64,000 nucleotides of DNA from M3007 sp046329435 (GTDB lineage Bacteria; Bacteroidota; Bacteroidia; Chitinophagales; Saprospiraceae): assembly GCA_046329435.1 (NCBI GenBank), contig JAXLUR010000007.1:1-64000 (forward strand), read 5' to 3'. A program made the translations under genes and the position numbers. The number at the start of each line of letters is the position of its first letter. The stretch's first letter is position 1. Positions 1-8,769 of this stretch are shown in pieces. The notes beneath the pieces were generated by a model that saw nothing but the letters and a program-made list of their open reading frames with translations, had not been told where the DNA came from and did no database searches.

Positions 1-57
1 TGTTCGGTTATAGTCAACCGATTTAGGTGTGAACCAAATTAAATTCCTCAACATGCT

Positions 58-240
58 CTAAGACCTTTTTGATTTGACAATGCTCTTAAATGGTTTGTCC
101 ACATCTTTCGGCGGTTTTTCTTGTCCCATTTTTTCAACAATGTATTTATTCACTGCTTCGTTGAACGAATTGATGGCTTTTATTTCCCTTTTCAATTCGT
201 CTATTTGCTCCTGTAAACTTTCAAGTGTAGGTTTGGACAT
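58..240 (-). CDS. Small coiled-coil hypothetical protein
   Basis: A 60-residue charged protein with a heptad-like helix in its first half (LESLQEQIDELKREIKAI) and a basic C-terminus. The frame stays open 30 codons further upstream, but the ATG at 240 starts a typical soluble helix, whereas the upstream residues look like translated intergenic DNA. No signal peptide or membrane segment is visible. It is followed by 57 bases to the window edge with nothing recognisable, and preceded by about 210 bases that hold only an AT-rich inverted repeat (367-381). No function can be assigned. Its small size keeps confidence moderate. Confidence 0.5.
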   Translation of the reverse strand: MSKPTLESLQEQIDELKREIKAINSFNEAVNKYIVEKMGQEKPPKDVDKPFKSIVKSKRS

Positions 241-451
241 AACGGTGATGGTTTGGTTAAACTTACCACTAAAATATGGGGAAAATATTGATTTATGCAA
301 GGGAATTTGCAAATAATTGATTTTCAACAACTTAATAAACTACTGTACAATATGCGGATAGTCAGAAAAACAAATTGTTTTAACGGAGTTTTCAGCAGCG
401 TCTGGAACTGATTGGCGCTTCGGGTTCGTCGGCCGGGCGGCCAATTGCTTT

Positions 452-2017
452 TTAAAAGCTATCCAACGGTTCATATCCGGACGATACATCCGGTTTTTCT
501 TCTTCTTCCCGGTAGGAGATGACCCAAAGGCCGGCCATCGTGAAGAGGCCGTTGATGAGGATGGTGAGAAAACCTACGTCCACCCATTTTTTCAAACTCG
601 TTTCCAGCACCCAGGTCAGCAGGGGAGCGGCGACACAAATGAAAGGCGCCAGGCGATCCCGAATTTTGAGGGAAGTGAACAGCCCGAATACATACAGGCC
701 CAACAAGGGGCCGTAGGTGTAGCCGGCAATGCGGAAGATGACATTGATCACGGCGTCGTTGCTTACGACATTGAGTACCAGGATAATGACCACGAACAAG
801 GCGGAAAAGCCCAGGTGGGTCAGGGTGCGCATACGCCTTTGACGGCTGTGTCCGGCTGCTATACGCGTCTCGTTTTCAGCATCCGTCAGCCTGGGGTCGT
901 GCCCGGGACGGTTGCGTTCGAAGCCCAGGAAGTCGACGCAAAAACTGGTGGTCAGCGCCGTCAGTGCCGAATCGGAACTGGCGTAGGTGGAGGCGATCAG
1001 ACCGAGAATAAAGAAAATACCGGCGGCCGTATCGAGGTGATGGAAAGCAATCTGGGGGTAAAGCAGGTCGGTTCGCCCCGGAATTTCGAGCCCCAGTGCC
1101 CCGGCATAGAGGTAAAGCAGGGCGCCCAGCAGCAGGAAAAGAAAGTTGATGACGACCAGGTAAACACAAAAGACCAACATGTTTTTCTGTGCTTCCCGGA
1201 TGTTTTTGCAGGCGAGGTTTTTTTGCATCAGATCCTGGTCGAGGCCGGTCATTACGATGGCGATCAGCGCGCCGGAGACAAACTGTTTGACAAAATGGTT
1301 GGGATCGCTGAAAAAATTGTCCCAGAAAAACATTTTGCCGTACCGGCTCATGGCAGTCGGCACGATTTCGCCGAGGCCCAGGTTCAAAGCTTTGCCGATG
1401 GTGACCACCGTAAACACCAGTGCGGCGATAAAAAAGGTGGTCATGATCGTATCCGTCCAGATGATCGTTTTGAGCCCTCCTTTGAACGTGTAGCCGTAAA
1501 TCAGGGCGAGCATCGCGATGACGGTGATCGGGAAAGGCACGCCAAGGGGCTGAAAAACAAACATTTGCAACACCGACGCCGCCAGAAACATCCGCGCGGC
1601 GGAGCCCAGCGTGCGGGAAAGCAGAAAGAAAGCCGCCCCGGTTTTGTAGGAACGCCAGCCGAAGCGCTGTTCAAGATATCCGTAGATCGAGGTGAGTTGC
1701 AGGCGGTAATAAAGGGGCATCAAAACCGTGGCAATGAAAAAATACCCCAGCAGATAACCCAGCACCACCTGCATGTATGAAAAGGCCATGTTGAGGCCGC
1801 TGCCACCTACCTTGCCCGGTATGGAAATGAATGTGACGCCGCTGATACTCGTTCCGATCATAGCGTAGGCCACCACATACCACGGCACCTGGCGATTGGC
1901 CAGAAAAAAGCCTTCGTTGCCCACATTGCGGCCTGTGCGCCATGCCACGACGACCAGCATCCCGAAATACAACAGGAGTACGATCAGTACAAGCATTGGC
2001 GTGAGATGCTGCGGCAT
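452..2017 (-). CDS. Sodium:solute symporter (SSS/SSF family)
   Basis: A 521-residue polytopic inner-membrane protein with about 13 hydrophobic segments, the usual length and topology of the solute:sodium symporter family (LeuT fold). Recognisable family features are the small-residue stretch GTSISGVTFISIPG near residue 55, the signature-like segment GGLKTIIWTDTIMTTFF near residue 180, and the Ser/Thr-rich STYASSDSALTALTTSF near residue 345, which corresponds to the Na2-site helix. The substrate cannot be read from sequence; relatives carry sugars, amino acids, sialic acid or carboxylates. It is divergent from the susC/susD pair, which may point to a nutrient-uptake role, but this is context only. 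The start ATG follows a plausible -7 element (2056-2063). Confidence 0.9.
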   Translation of the reverse strand: MPQHLTPMLVLIVLLLYFGMLVVVAWRTGRNVGNEGFFLANRQVPWYVVAYAMIGTSISGVTFISIPGKVGGSGLNMAFSYMQVVLGYLLGYFFIATVLMPLYYRLQLTSIYGYLEQRFGWRSYKTGAAFFLLSRTLGSAARMFLAASVLQMFVFQPLGVPFPITVIAMLALIYGYTFKGGLKTIIWTDTIMTTFFIAALVFTVVTIGKALNLGLGEIVPTAMSRYGKMFFWDNFFSDPNHFVKQFVSGALIAIVMTGLDQDLMQKNLACKNIREAQKNMLVFCVYLVVINFLFLLLGALLYLYAGALGLEIPGRTDLLYPQIAFHHLDTAAGIFFILGLIASTYASSDSALTALTTSFCVDFLGFERNRPGHDPRLTDAENETRIAAGHSRQRRMRTLTHLGFSALFVVIILVLNVVSNDAVINVIFRIAGYTYGPLLGLYVFGLFTSLKIRDRLAPFICVAAPLLTWVLETSLKKWVDVGFLTILINGLFTMAGLWVISYREEEEKPDVSSGYEPLDSF

Positions 2018-2055
2018 AACGGGAGCTGTTTATTGAATCGGGGGTTTTTCAGGGA

Positions 2056-2063
2056 CAAAAGTA
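2056..2063 (-). promoter_or_regulatory. Putative -7 promoter element of the symporter gene
   Basis: On the minus strand the sequence is TACTTTTG, a perfect match to the Bacteroidota -7 consensus TAnnTTTG, about 38 bases upstream of the symporter ATG. No clear -33 TTTG is visible at the expected distance. Assigned by motif and position only. Confidence 0.4.
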
Positions 2064-2238
2064 GGTTTTTCCTGCTAATGCCTCCGGACAGCCCCATTTT
2101 AAAGCGGCTTCCGGTTTTTATTATTTTTGTAAAGAAGATGTTGGTGAAATGTAGTTTGGTTGTGGGTCTTGATGGCTTCCGGTTTGACCGTTGAATTAAA
2201 TTAAATGCCGAAAAATGATTGGAATGAAAAAAGTGAAT

Positions 2239-2246
2239 TACGTTTG
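2239..2246 (+). promoter_or_regulatory. Putative -7 promoter element of susC
   Basis: TACGTTTG matches TAnnTTTG and lies 45 bases upstream of the susC ATG, in the divergent 274-base region between symporter and susC. A weak TTG (2219-2221) sits 17 bases upstream where a -33 element could be. No ECF sigma/anti-sigma pair is encoded nearby, so the control of this susCD pair is unknown. Confidence 0.35.
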
Positions 2247-2291
2247 TAAAACCGTCCTGTCAACCATTTTTTTACATTAAACTATCCTAGT

Positions 2292-5200
2292 ATGAAGTAC
2301 AAAAACTTTCAAAGAGGGCTATTGCTTTTTGCAGTATTCCTGGCGTCGCTGTCGACAGCAGTGGCGCAGTTCACGGCATCCGGGCATGTTGCGGATGTCA
2401 ATGGCGACGCTTTGCCCGGCGCCACGGTTACGGTGGCCGGCCTCACAGGGCTTGGCGCTTCCGCCGACATCGATGGCAATTTCCGGATTTCGTTGCCCGC
2501 CAACCAGGCGCGCCTGACTGTTTCCTACACCGGTTACAAGTCGGTTACGGTAGATGTCAGCAGCGCCAACCCTACGGCCGATGTGCGCCTGGAGGAAGAC
2601 TTTGCCGGCCTCGACGAGGTAGTTGTCACAGGCCTGGCATCCAACGTCAAACGTTCGAACGCCGCCAATGCCGTGTCGCTGATCACCGGCCGCGAACTGA
2701 CCGGCACCACCGTTCAGCAAACGGTTGACGGCGCCTTGTACGGCAAACTGACCGGCGCCACCATCAATGCCAACTCCGGCGCCCCCGGAGGCGGTATTTC
2801 CATGAAATTCCGCGGGATCACCACCCTTACCGGTAACTCGCAACCCCTGTTCATCATCGACGGGGTGTACATCGACAACTCCGCCATCCCCAATGCCGCC
2901 AACATCGTATCGGGGGCCTACCGCGACGGCCGGGCCTTCTCCGATCAGGACAATCCCTCGAACCGTCTGGCGGATATCGACCCCGAAGACATCGAACGGA
3001 TTGAAATCCTGAAAGGCGCCTCCACCGCCGCCATCTACGGCTCCCGTGCAGGCACAGGTGTTGTAATCATTACCACAAAACGCGGCCAGACCGGCGCTCC
3101 GTCGGTGTCGATTTCCCAGTCGGTCGGCTTTGCCCGTGCACTGCGCTTGCTGGGCGTACGCGAGTTCGACGAAGCCAAAGTACGTGCCCAGTATGCGACC
3201 CAGCAAGACCCCAACGGCGATGTGCAAGCCAATCTGTTCCTTCAGGCACAGGCCAATGGCAAAATTTACGACTACGAAGACGAGCTTTATGGCAACACCG
3301 GCCTGCTGAGCACAACCCGTTTGAGCGTTTCCGGCGGCACGGGCGATACCAAATATTATGCAGGTTTTACCTACAAAGACGAAGAAGGTATAGTCAAAAA
3401 CACCGGCTACAACCGCCTCGGTTTCCGCCTCAACCTCGACCAGCGCCTGTCCAAGTGGTTCGACGTTCAACTCAGCTCCGCCTTTATGCGTTCCAATGCA
3501 GACCGCGGCTACTTCAACAACGACAACACGTCGACGACCAACAGCATCGCCTTGTCGTCGACCCCGCCGTGGGCCGAACTCCATGCCGATGCCCAGGGCA
3601 ACTACCCGAACAATCCCTACGCTGCCGCCAACTTCCTCCAGACTGTGGATGAAATGACCAACCGCGAATCCGTCAACCGCGTCATCTCGGGCGTTACGCT
3701 GACGACCCACCTGATGGAGCGCGAAAACCAGAACCTTCGTCTCATCGTTCGCGGCGGTATCGACCACTACGGCCTCACGACAAAAGTTGTGTTCCCGCGC
3801 ACCCTGCAGTTCCAGAAAGACGGCCAGGGCACCAACGGTTTCGTCGCCGTCGGCAACACGTTCAATACCAACCAGAACCTCGGCGCCTACCTCGTGCACA
3901 ACCTCGACGGCGAATCGCTCGATTTCCGCACACAGGTGGGTATGACCGGCGAAAACTTTGATCAAAACACGGTTATCGGTACGGCTTCCTTCCTGATCGG
4001 CTCGCAGACCAACCTCGATCAGGCCGACTCGCGCAACAACGTTCAGCGCCGCATTATCCAGAAAGACCGCGGCTTCTATGCCCAGGAAGAAGTCAACTGG
4101 CAAGACCGGGTCATTGTCACGCTCGGCGTGCGGGGCGACAAATCCACCAACAACGGCGACGCCAACAAACTCTACTACTATCCGCGTGGCTCCGTAGCCC
4201 TCAACCTTGGCCAGTGGTTCGGCTTTGCCGACCCCAACTCGAAATCGGGCCTGAGCCTCTTCAAACTGCGCGCTGCTTACGGCGAATCGGGCAACTTCCC
4301 GGCCAACGGCGCTATTTACACGCCGCTCAATGCCGTTTCGATCGACGGCTCCACCGGCTCCCTGATTGCCATTACGCGCGGCAACGACCAACTCGGTCCG
4401 GAGCGCCAGCGTGAACTCGAAGCCGGTATCGACATCGGCCTGCTGTCCAACCGCGTCACCCTCGAAGCCACAGTGTACAACAAAGTCATCAACGACTTCC
4501 TGCTGCGCGTGGCCGTACCGCTTGCCTCTGGCTACTCGACCAGTTGGGCCAATGCCGGCGACCTCCAGAATCAGGGTATCGAGATCGGCCTGGGCGTTAC
4601 GCCCGTGGCCACCCGCGACCTCGTGTGGAACAACCAGTTTAACTTCTGGCTCAACCGTTCGGAAATTACCAAACTCAATGTCCCGGATTTCGATGAAGGC
4701 GGTTTCGCTCCTATCCTCGGTGTGTTTCACATCGAACAAGGCAAAAGCGCCACCCAGATCGTGGGCAGCGTGCCGCTCGACGACGACAACGACGGCGTGA
4801 AAGACGGCCTTACCAAATTAGGCGATGCCGAACCCGATTTCAACCTCTCGTGGGGCGGCAGCCTGCTGTGGAAAAAATTTGACCTCAACTGGCTCTGGCA
4901 CTGGAAACAAGGCGGCAACAACGTCAACCTGACCACGCTGCTGTACGACCTCGGGGGGCAAACCTGGGATTACGACGAGACGACCCTCGACCCGACCGGC
5001 CAGCTGAGCAATGGCCCATACCGCATCAGCCAGCTCGGCGCCAATGCCCAGCCGTTTATTGAAAACTCGGGCTACATCCGCCTGCGCGAAGTAGGTCTGA
5101 GCTACAATATCGGCCGCTCGCTTTGGGATAAAATGAGCTTGCGCGTAGGAGTGTCGGGCCGCAACCTGCTCAACTTCTTCGATTACAACAGCTACGACCC

Positions 5201-5303
5201 CGAAGTGTCCAACTTTGGTTTCCGCGCCATCAGCTCCAATATCGAGGTGAACCCCTTCCCCTCCTCGAAGAGCTTTTTCTTCAATATCAGCGCGACCTTC
5301 TGA
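2292..5303 (+). CDS. SusC/RagA-type TonB-linked outer membrane transporter
   Basis: A 1003-residue TonB-dependent outer-membrane channel. A signal peptide ends near residue 25 (STAVAQ). A carboxypeptidase-regulatory-like beta domain follows (GHVADVNGDALPGATVTV, about 28-105), then the TonB-box region (DEVVVTGLA), the plug with the SusC signature (IERIEILKGASTAAIYGSR, about 235-255), and a long beta-barrel that ends in the aromatic ISATF. Length is typical of SusC. It imports a nutrient together with the SusD-like lipoprotein encoded 46 bases downstream. No glycoside hydrolase, peptidase or regulator adjoins the pair, so this is a minimal uptake locus and the substrate (glycan, peptide or other) is unknown. 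TonB/ExbBD must act from elsewhere. Confidence 0.95.
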   Translation: MKYKNFQRGLLLFAVFLASLSTAVAQFTASGHVADVNGDALPGATVTVAGLTGLGASADIDGNFRISLPANQARLTVSYTGYKSVTVDVSSANPTADVRLEEDFAGLDEVVVTGLASNVKRSNAANAVSLITGRELTGTTVQQTVDGALYGKLTGATINANSGAPGGGISMKFRGITTLTGNSQPLFIIDGVYIDNSAIPNAANIVSGAYRDGRAFSDQDNPSNRLADIDPEDIERIEILKGASTAAIYGSRAGTGVVIITTKRGQTGAPSVSISQSVGFARALRLLGVREFDEAKVRAQYATQQDPNGDVQANLFLQAQANGKIYDYEDELYGNTGLLSTTRLSVSGGTGDTKYYAGFTYKDEEGIVKNTGYNRLGFRLNLDQRLSKWFDVQLSSAFMRSNADRGYFNNDNTSTTNSIALSSTPPWAELHADAQGNYPNNPYAAANFLQTVDEMTNRESVNRVISGVTLTTHLMERENQNLRLIVRGGIDHYGLTTKVVFPRTLQFQKDGQGTNGFVAVGNTFNTNQNLGAYLVHNLDGESLDFRTQVGMTGENFDQNTVIGTASFLIGSQTNLDQADSRNNVQRRIIQKDRGFYAQEEVNWQDRVIVTLGVRGDKSTNNGDANKLYYYPRGSVALNLGQWFGFADPNSKSGLSLFKLRAAYGESGNFPANGAIYTPLNAVSIDGSTGSLIAITRGNDQLGPERQRELEAGIDIGLLSNRVTLEATVYNKVINDFLLRVAVPLASGYSTSWANAGDLQNQGIEIGLGVTPVATRDLVWNNQFNFWLNRSEITKLNVPDFDEGGFAPILGVFHIEQGKSATQIVGSVPLDDDNDGVKDGLTKLGDAEPDFNLSWGGSLLWKKFDLNWLWHWKQGGNNVNLTTLLYDLGGQTWDYDETTLDPTGQLSNGPYRISQLGANAQPFIENSGYIRLREVGLSYNIGRSLWDKMSLRVGVSGRNLLNFFDYNSYDPEVSNFGFRAISSNIEVNPFPSSKSFFFNISATF

Positions 5304-5349
5304 TCAAATACCCATTCGCCTGATCTTCAATTTTTTAAAAGAAAAAAAT

Positions 5350-6681
5350 ATGTTGCTACATAAAAAACTCCTCGCTCCGCTTTACGGTTTGCTGGCCTTT
5401 GCCGTCATGCTGAACTTCGGCGCTTGCAAACTGGAGGATCTCGAAGATCCCAACAATCCCGGCGCTTCCAATATCCAGGGCAGCGCGACCATTGCCGAAG
5501 TGCAAAACGTTGTCGACGGCATCCAGTCGGGCATGCGCAACAACCTGGCTATTTACTACGATGGCGTCGGCGTCATCGGCCGCGAATTCTGGCGTTTTTC
5601 GGGCTCCGACCCGCGCTATACCCGCGATTTGCTCGGCAGCGAAGATGCCGTGCTCGACCCGGGCGGCTTCTACACCACCAACGCCTACGGCTCCCGTTAC
5701 CGCGTGGTGCGCAACTGCTACATTCTGGAAAATGCCGTTGCCAACTCCACCGACCCCGCCATCGATGCCTCCGCCATTAAAGCGACCAACGGCTTTTCCA
5801 AAACCATCCGCGCACATGAAATGCTCCTGGCGCTCGTACAGCAATGGGATAACGGTATCCGTGTCGATGTCGCCGACCCCGACCGTCTGGGCCCCTTCCT
5901 CAACAAAGATGCCGCGCTCGACGCCCTCGCCGCCCTGCTCGACGATGCCTATCAGGACCTCACAGGCTCCGGCCCGAAGTTTCCGTTCAAACTTCGCTCC
6001 GGCTTTGCCGGTTTCGATACGCCGGGCACTTTCGCCGAGTTTAACCGCGCGCTGGCAGCCCGCGTGGATGCCTATCGCGCCGACTGGAACGGCGTACTAG
6101 ACGCGCTCAACAACTCCTTCCTCGATCCGGGTGGCGATTTGAATATGGGCGTGTATTACGTCTATTCTATTTCAGGCGGCGACCTGCTCAACGAAATGTA
6201 CCAGACCTCTACGGCTACCGGCGAAATCCGGATTGTGCATCCCAGCTACAAAACCGATGCGGAAGCCGGCGACGACCGCCTGGCCAAAGCTTTCCTGCGC
6301 GCCGACGCGCCCACCCAATCGGGTTTGTCGGGCAATCTCGGGTTCAATGTTTACGCTTCCAACACTTCGCCCATTCCGCTGATTCGCAACGAAGAACTCA
6401 TTCTGCTCCAGGCCGAGGCCAATATCAACCTCGGCGGTGGCGGCCTTACTACGGGTAAAGGCCTGCTCGATGCCATCCGCGCTTCACACGGACTCGGCGG
6501 TTCCGCGGCGACCACGCAAGCCGAACTGATCGACGAAATGCTGAAACAACGCCGCTATTCGCTCTTTGGCGAAGGCCATCGCTGGGCCGATATGCGCCGC
6601 TATGGCCGCCTGAACCAACTGCCCATCGACCGCCCCGGCGACGATGTGTGGGACCGTTTCCCGCGGCCTGCCAACGACTGA
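5350..6681 (+). CDS. SusD/RagB-family nutrient-binding outer membrane lipoprotein
   Basis: A 443-residue lipoprotein with a signal peptide and lipobox (LNFGAC, lipidated Cys near residue 26). The body is rich in TPR-like helices. The C-terminal segment EMLKQRRYSLFGEGHRWADMRRYGR is represented here by EGHRWADMRR, the hallmark of SusD/RagB proteins. It is expected to sit as a lid on the SusC channel encoded just upstream and to hand over the bound nutrient. It is somewhat shorter than typical SusD proteins (about 500-550 residues). The transcript ends at a strong hairpin 28 bases after the stop. Co-transcription with susC is inferred from the 46-base gap and shared strand. Confidence 0.93.
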   Translation: MLLHKKLLAPLYGLLAFAVMLNFGACKLEDLEDPNNPGASNIQGSATIAEVQNVVDGIQSGMRNNLAIYYDGVGVIGREFWRFSGSDPRYTRDLLGSEDAVLDPGGFYTTNAYGSRYRVVRNCYILENAVANSTDPAIDASAIKATNGFSKTIRAHEMLLALVQQWDNGIRVDVADPDRLGPFLNKDAALDALAALLDDAYQDLTGSGPKFPFKLRSGFAGFDTPGTFAEFNRALAARVDAYRADWNGVLDALNNSFLDPGGDLNMGVYYVYSISGGDLLNEMYQTSTATGEIRIVHPSYKTDAEAGDDRLAKAFLRADAPTQSGLSGNLGFNVYASNTSPIPLIRNEELILLQAEANINLGGGGLTTGKGLLDAIRASHGLGGSAATTQAELIDEMLKQRRYSLFGEGHRWADMRRYGRLNQLPIDRPGDDVWDRFPRPAND

Positions 6682-6708
6682 CCGGTTTTTATCTGGCAGT
6701 TGTTTGTA

Positions 6709-6750
6709 GGTAAAAACCCCGCTCCGGGTCACCGGAGCGGGGTTTTTACC
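6709..6750. terminator. Strong bidirectional terminator between susD and desaturase
   Basis: A perfect 19-bp inverted repeat (6709-6727 pairs with 6732-6750) with a 4-base loop. The outer part of the stem provides T-runs on both strands, so it can terminate both convergent genes. Confidence 0.85.
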
Positions 6751-6767
6751 TGTACAGAAAGGAAGCC

Positions 6768-7799
6768 TTACTTGCTCTTGTAGCGGCGCAGGTATTCGCG
6801 CCAGGTGATCATGCGTTGCTGGTCTTCGTCCCAGAGTTTGTTGAACATGCAGCGCAGGCTTTGAAAGAAGGTGATCTTGTTGGCCACTTCTTCAAATACC
6901 GGGTTTTCGTGGTGACAGCGCGCCAGTTCGTAGTTGGGTACCAGCGAATTGAGGTGGTGAATATGGTGGTAACCGATATTGCCCGTCAGCCAGTGGAACA
7001 TGCGGGGCAATTTGTAGTACGTGCTGCCCTGAATGGCGGCACGGATGTAGTCCCACTTGTCTTTCCAGGCCTTGTATGTGGTTTCGTGCTGGTGTTGCAC
7101 GTAGAAAAACCAGATGGCGATGATGCTGAAAAAAGCCAGGATCGGCAGGTGCACCATGACGAAGGCCTTGTAGCCCAGCAACAAAATGACGCCCAGGTGA
7201 ATACTGATCAGCAGGAGGTTGTGGCGCAAAAGCGACTTGCGGGCGTGTTCGAAACTTTTCATCCGAATAAACGGAAGGCGGCTGTGGATGAGTGTGTACC
7301 ACAGCGGCGCGATGACAAACAGAATAAGAGGATTGCGGAACAGGATGTAACGAAATTTGCCCATGCGGCTCAATTGGCGGAACTCATTGACGGTCAGCAG
7401 GTTGATGTCGCCGATGTCGCGGTGTTCCCAGAGGATGCCGTTGTGTCCGTGGTGAAAATTGTGGCTTTTGGCCCAGTAGCGGTATGGCATGAAGCTGAAC
7501 ATGCTGCATACCTGGCCAATAATGTCGTTGGCTTTTTTGTTGGCTGTGAACGACTGGTGGCCGCAGTCGTGCTGGATAATGAAAATACGTACGAGGAAAA
7601 AAGCATTGACCAGTGCCAGGCCCAGTGTCAGCCAGAAAGAAACATCGAGCAGCAGGTACATCGCCACCCAGATGGCAAGAAACGGCAGGAATGTGTTCAG
7701 GATCTGAATGGTAGCCTTGCGGGAATCAGGCAGTTGGTAAGCTTTGACAATGACAGGTAATTTCTGCAGAATGGCAGTGTCGGGTGCGGGTTGTCGCAT
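6768..7799 (-). CDS. Membrane fatty acid desaturase
   Basis: A 343-residue integral membrane di-iron desaturase. The three histidine boxes are present: HDCGH near residue 76, HNFHH near residue 113, and HHIHH near residue 277; a further HQHE occurs near 233. Hydrophobic pairs flank the boxes as expected. The pattern (HxxxH, HxxHH, HxxHH) matches acyl-lipid desaturases of the delta-12/omega-6 or DesA type, which introduce double bonds into membrane lipid acyl chains using oxygen and reduced ferredoxin or cytochrome. Regiospecificity cannot be read from sequence. It is a single-gene unit, convergent with susD and divergent from the methyltransferase. Confidence 0.9.
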   Translation of the reverse strand: MRQPAPDTAILQKLPVIVKAYQLPDSRKATIQILNTFLPFLAIWVAMYLLLDVSFWLTLGLALVNAFFLVRIFIIQHDCGHQSFTANKKANDIIGQVCSMFSFMPYRYWAKSHNFHHGHNGILWEHRDIGDINLLTVNEFRQLSRMGKFRYILFRNPLILFVIAPLWYTLIHSRLPFIRMKSFEHARKSLLRHNLLLISIHLGVILLLGYKAFVMVHLPILAFFSIIAIWFFYVQHQHETTYKAWKDKWDYIRAAIQGSTYYKLPRMFHWLTGNIGYHHIHHLNSLVPNYELARCHHENPVFEEVANKITFFQSLRCMFNKLWDEDQQRMITWREYLRRYKSK

Positions 7800-8079
7800 A
7801 ATGTCAGATTGGTAAAAAAATGGTATTGAAATGGCGGCAGCGGTGGCGTGGCAGGCACCGGTAAAGAAGAGACCGGCTCTGTTTGAACGATGCGCAATGG
7901 TCGCTCATCGCTACCCGTATCCATTTGGTTCGGCGGGGCGCCGCGAAGGCGGCGGCGAAGGTCGAGGTTTTGTTGCAAGCCTGTTTGCAAAAGCGCCGGA
8001 ATTTTCCGGGGCCTGCATTTTTACCTTGTTTATCCGCGCCGGCGGATCAATTTTTGCAATACCCCTGCCACCGCCTTTT

Positions 8080-8706
8080 ATGTTTCAACGCCTCCTCTTT
8101 CTCCTTCGCCGCATGCGCTACCCCGGTTCGGCGCATTACTGGGAACGCCGCTATGCCTCCGGCGGCGACTCGGGCAGTGGCTCGGGCGGGCAAGTCGCCG
8201 CATTCAAGGCAGATTTTCTGAACCGCTTTGTCGCTGAAAAAAACGTGCGGCAGGTGCTCGAACTCGGTTGTGGCGACGGCCGGCAACTTTCGCTCGCGCA
8301 ATACCCGGCCTACACCGGGCTGGACATATCGCCAGCGGCCATCGCCATCTGCCGTCGGCGTTTTGCCGGAAACCCGGCCAGGCACTTTCAAATTTATCAC
8401 CCTGAAAGTTTTCAATCTGCTGATTTTCAGGCTGATCTGGCCATTTCGCTGGAAGTGATTTTTCACCTGACCGAGCAGGACGCCTACGAACGGCACCTGC
8501 GTCATTTGTTTGCGTGCGCCAGGCAGTGGGTGGTCATTTTTTCGGCTGATGAGGAGCGCCCGAGCCCGTATCCGCATTATCGCCTGCGTCGGTTTACCCC
8601 CGACGTTGGCCGGCTGGCGCCCGGCTGGCAATTGCTCGAAATTGTGCCGAACCCTTACCCCGGCGAAAGTGTTTCGCAGTTTTTTGTGTTTGGCAAAAAC
8701 CGCTGA
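8080..8706 (+). CDS. Class I SAM-dependent methyltransferase
   Basis: A 208-residue protein with the SAM-binding motif I (VLELGCGDGRQLS, about residue 57) followed by an acidic motif II region (YTGLDISPAAI). The fold is Rossmann-like, of the methyltransferase-11/25 type. The ATG at 8080 is preferred: the open frame continues upstream, but the upstream residues are low-complexity and unlike a protein domain. The substrate is unknown. It is followed 63 bases later by uvrC on the same strand, but nothing suggests a functional link. The 280 bases upstream, shared with the divergent desaturase, carry only a weak TACCTTGT element. Confidence 0.8.
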   Translation: MFQRLLFLLRRMRYPGSAHYWERRYASGGDSGSGSGGQVAAFKADFLNRFVAEKNVRQVLELGCGDGRQLSLAQYPAYTGLDISPAAIAICRRRFAGNPARHFQIYHPESFQSADFQADLAISLEVIFHLTEQDAYERHLRHLFACARQWVVIFSADEERPSPYPHYRLRRFTPDVGRLAPGWQLLEIVPNPYPGESVSQFFVFGKNR

Positions 8707-8769
8707 ACCCTCTCCGCGAATCGTTTACCTTCGCTCCATGCGTTTGCCATTATACCGGCCCGACGATTT

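Noticed and set aside
367..381. AT-rich inverted repeat AAAACAA-A-TTGTTTT in the gap before the small coiled-coil gene
   Set aside because: Too short and AT-only to call an operator or terminator; no T-run or promoter relation is evident.
2319..4739. Long minus-strand open frame (about 806 codons) opposite susC
   Set aside because: The susC frame carries clear signal peptide, plug and barrel features; the antisense product is low-complexity Gly/Val/Ala-rich sequence.
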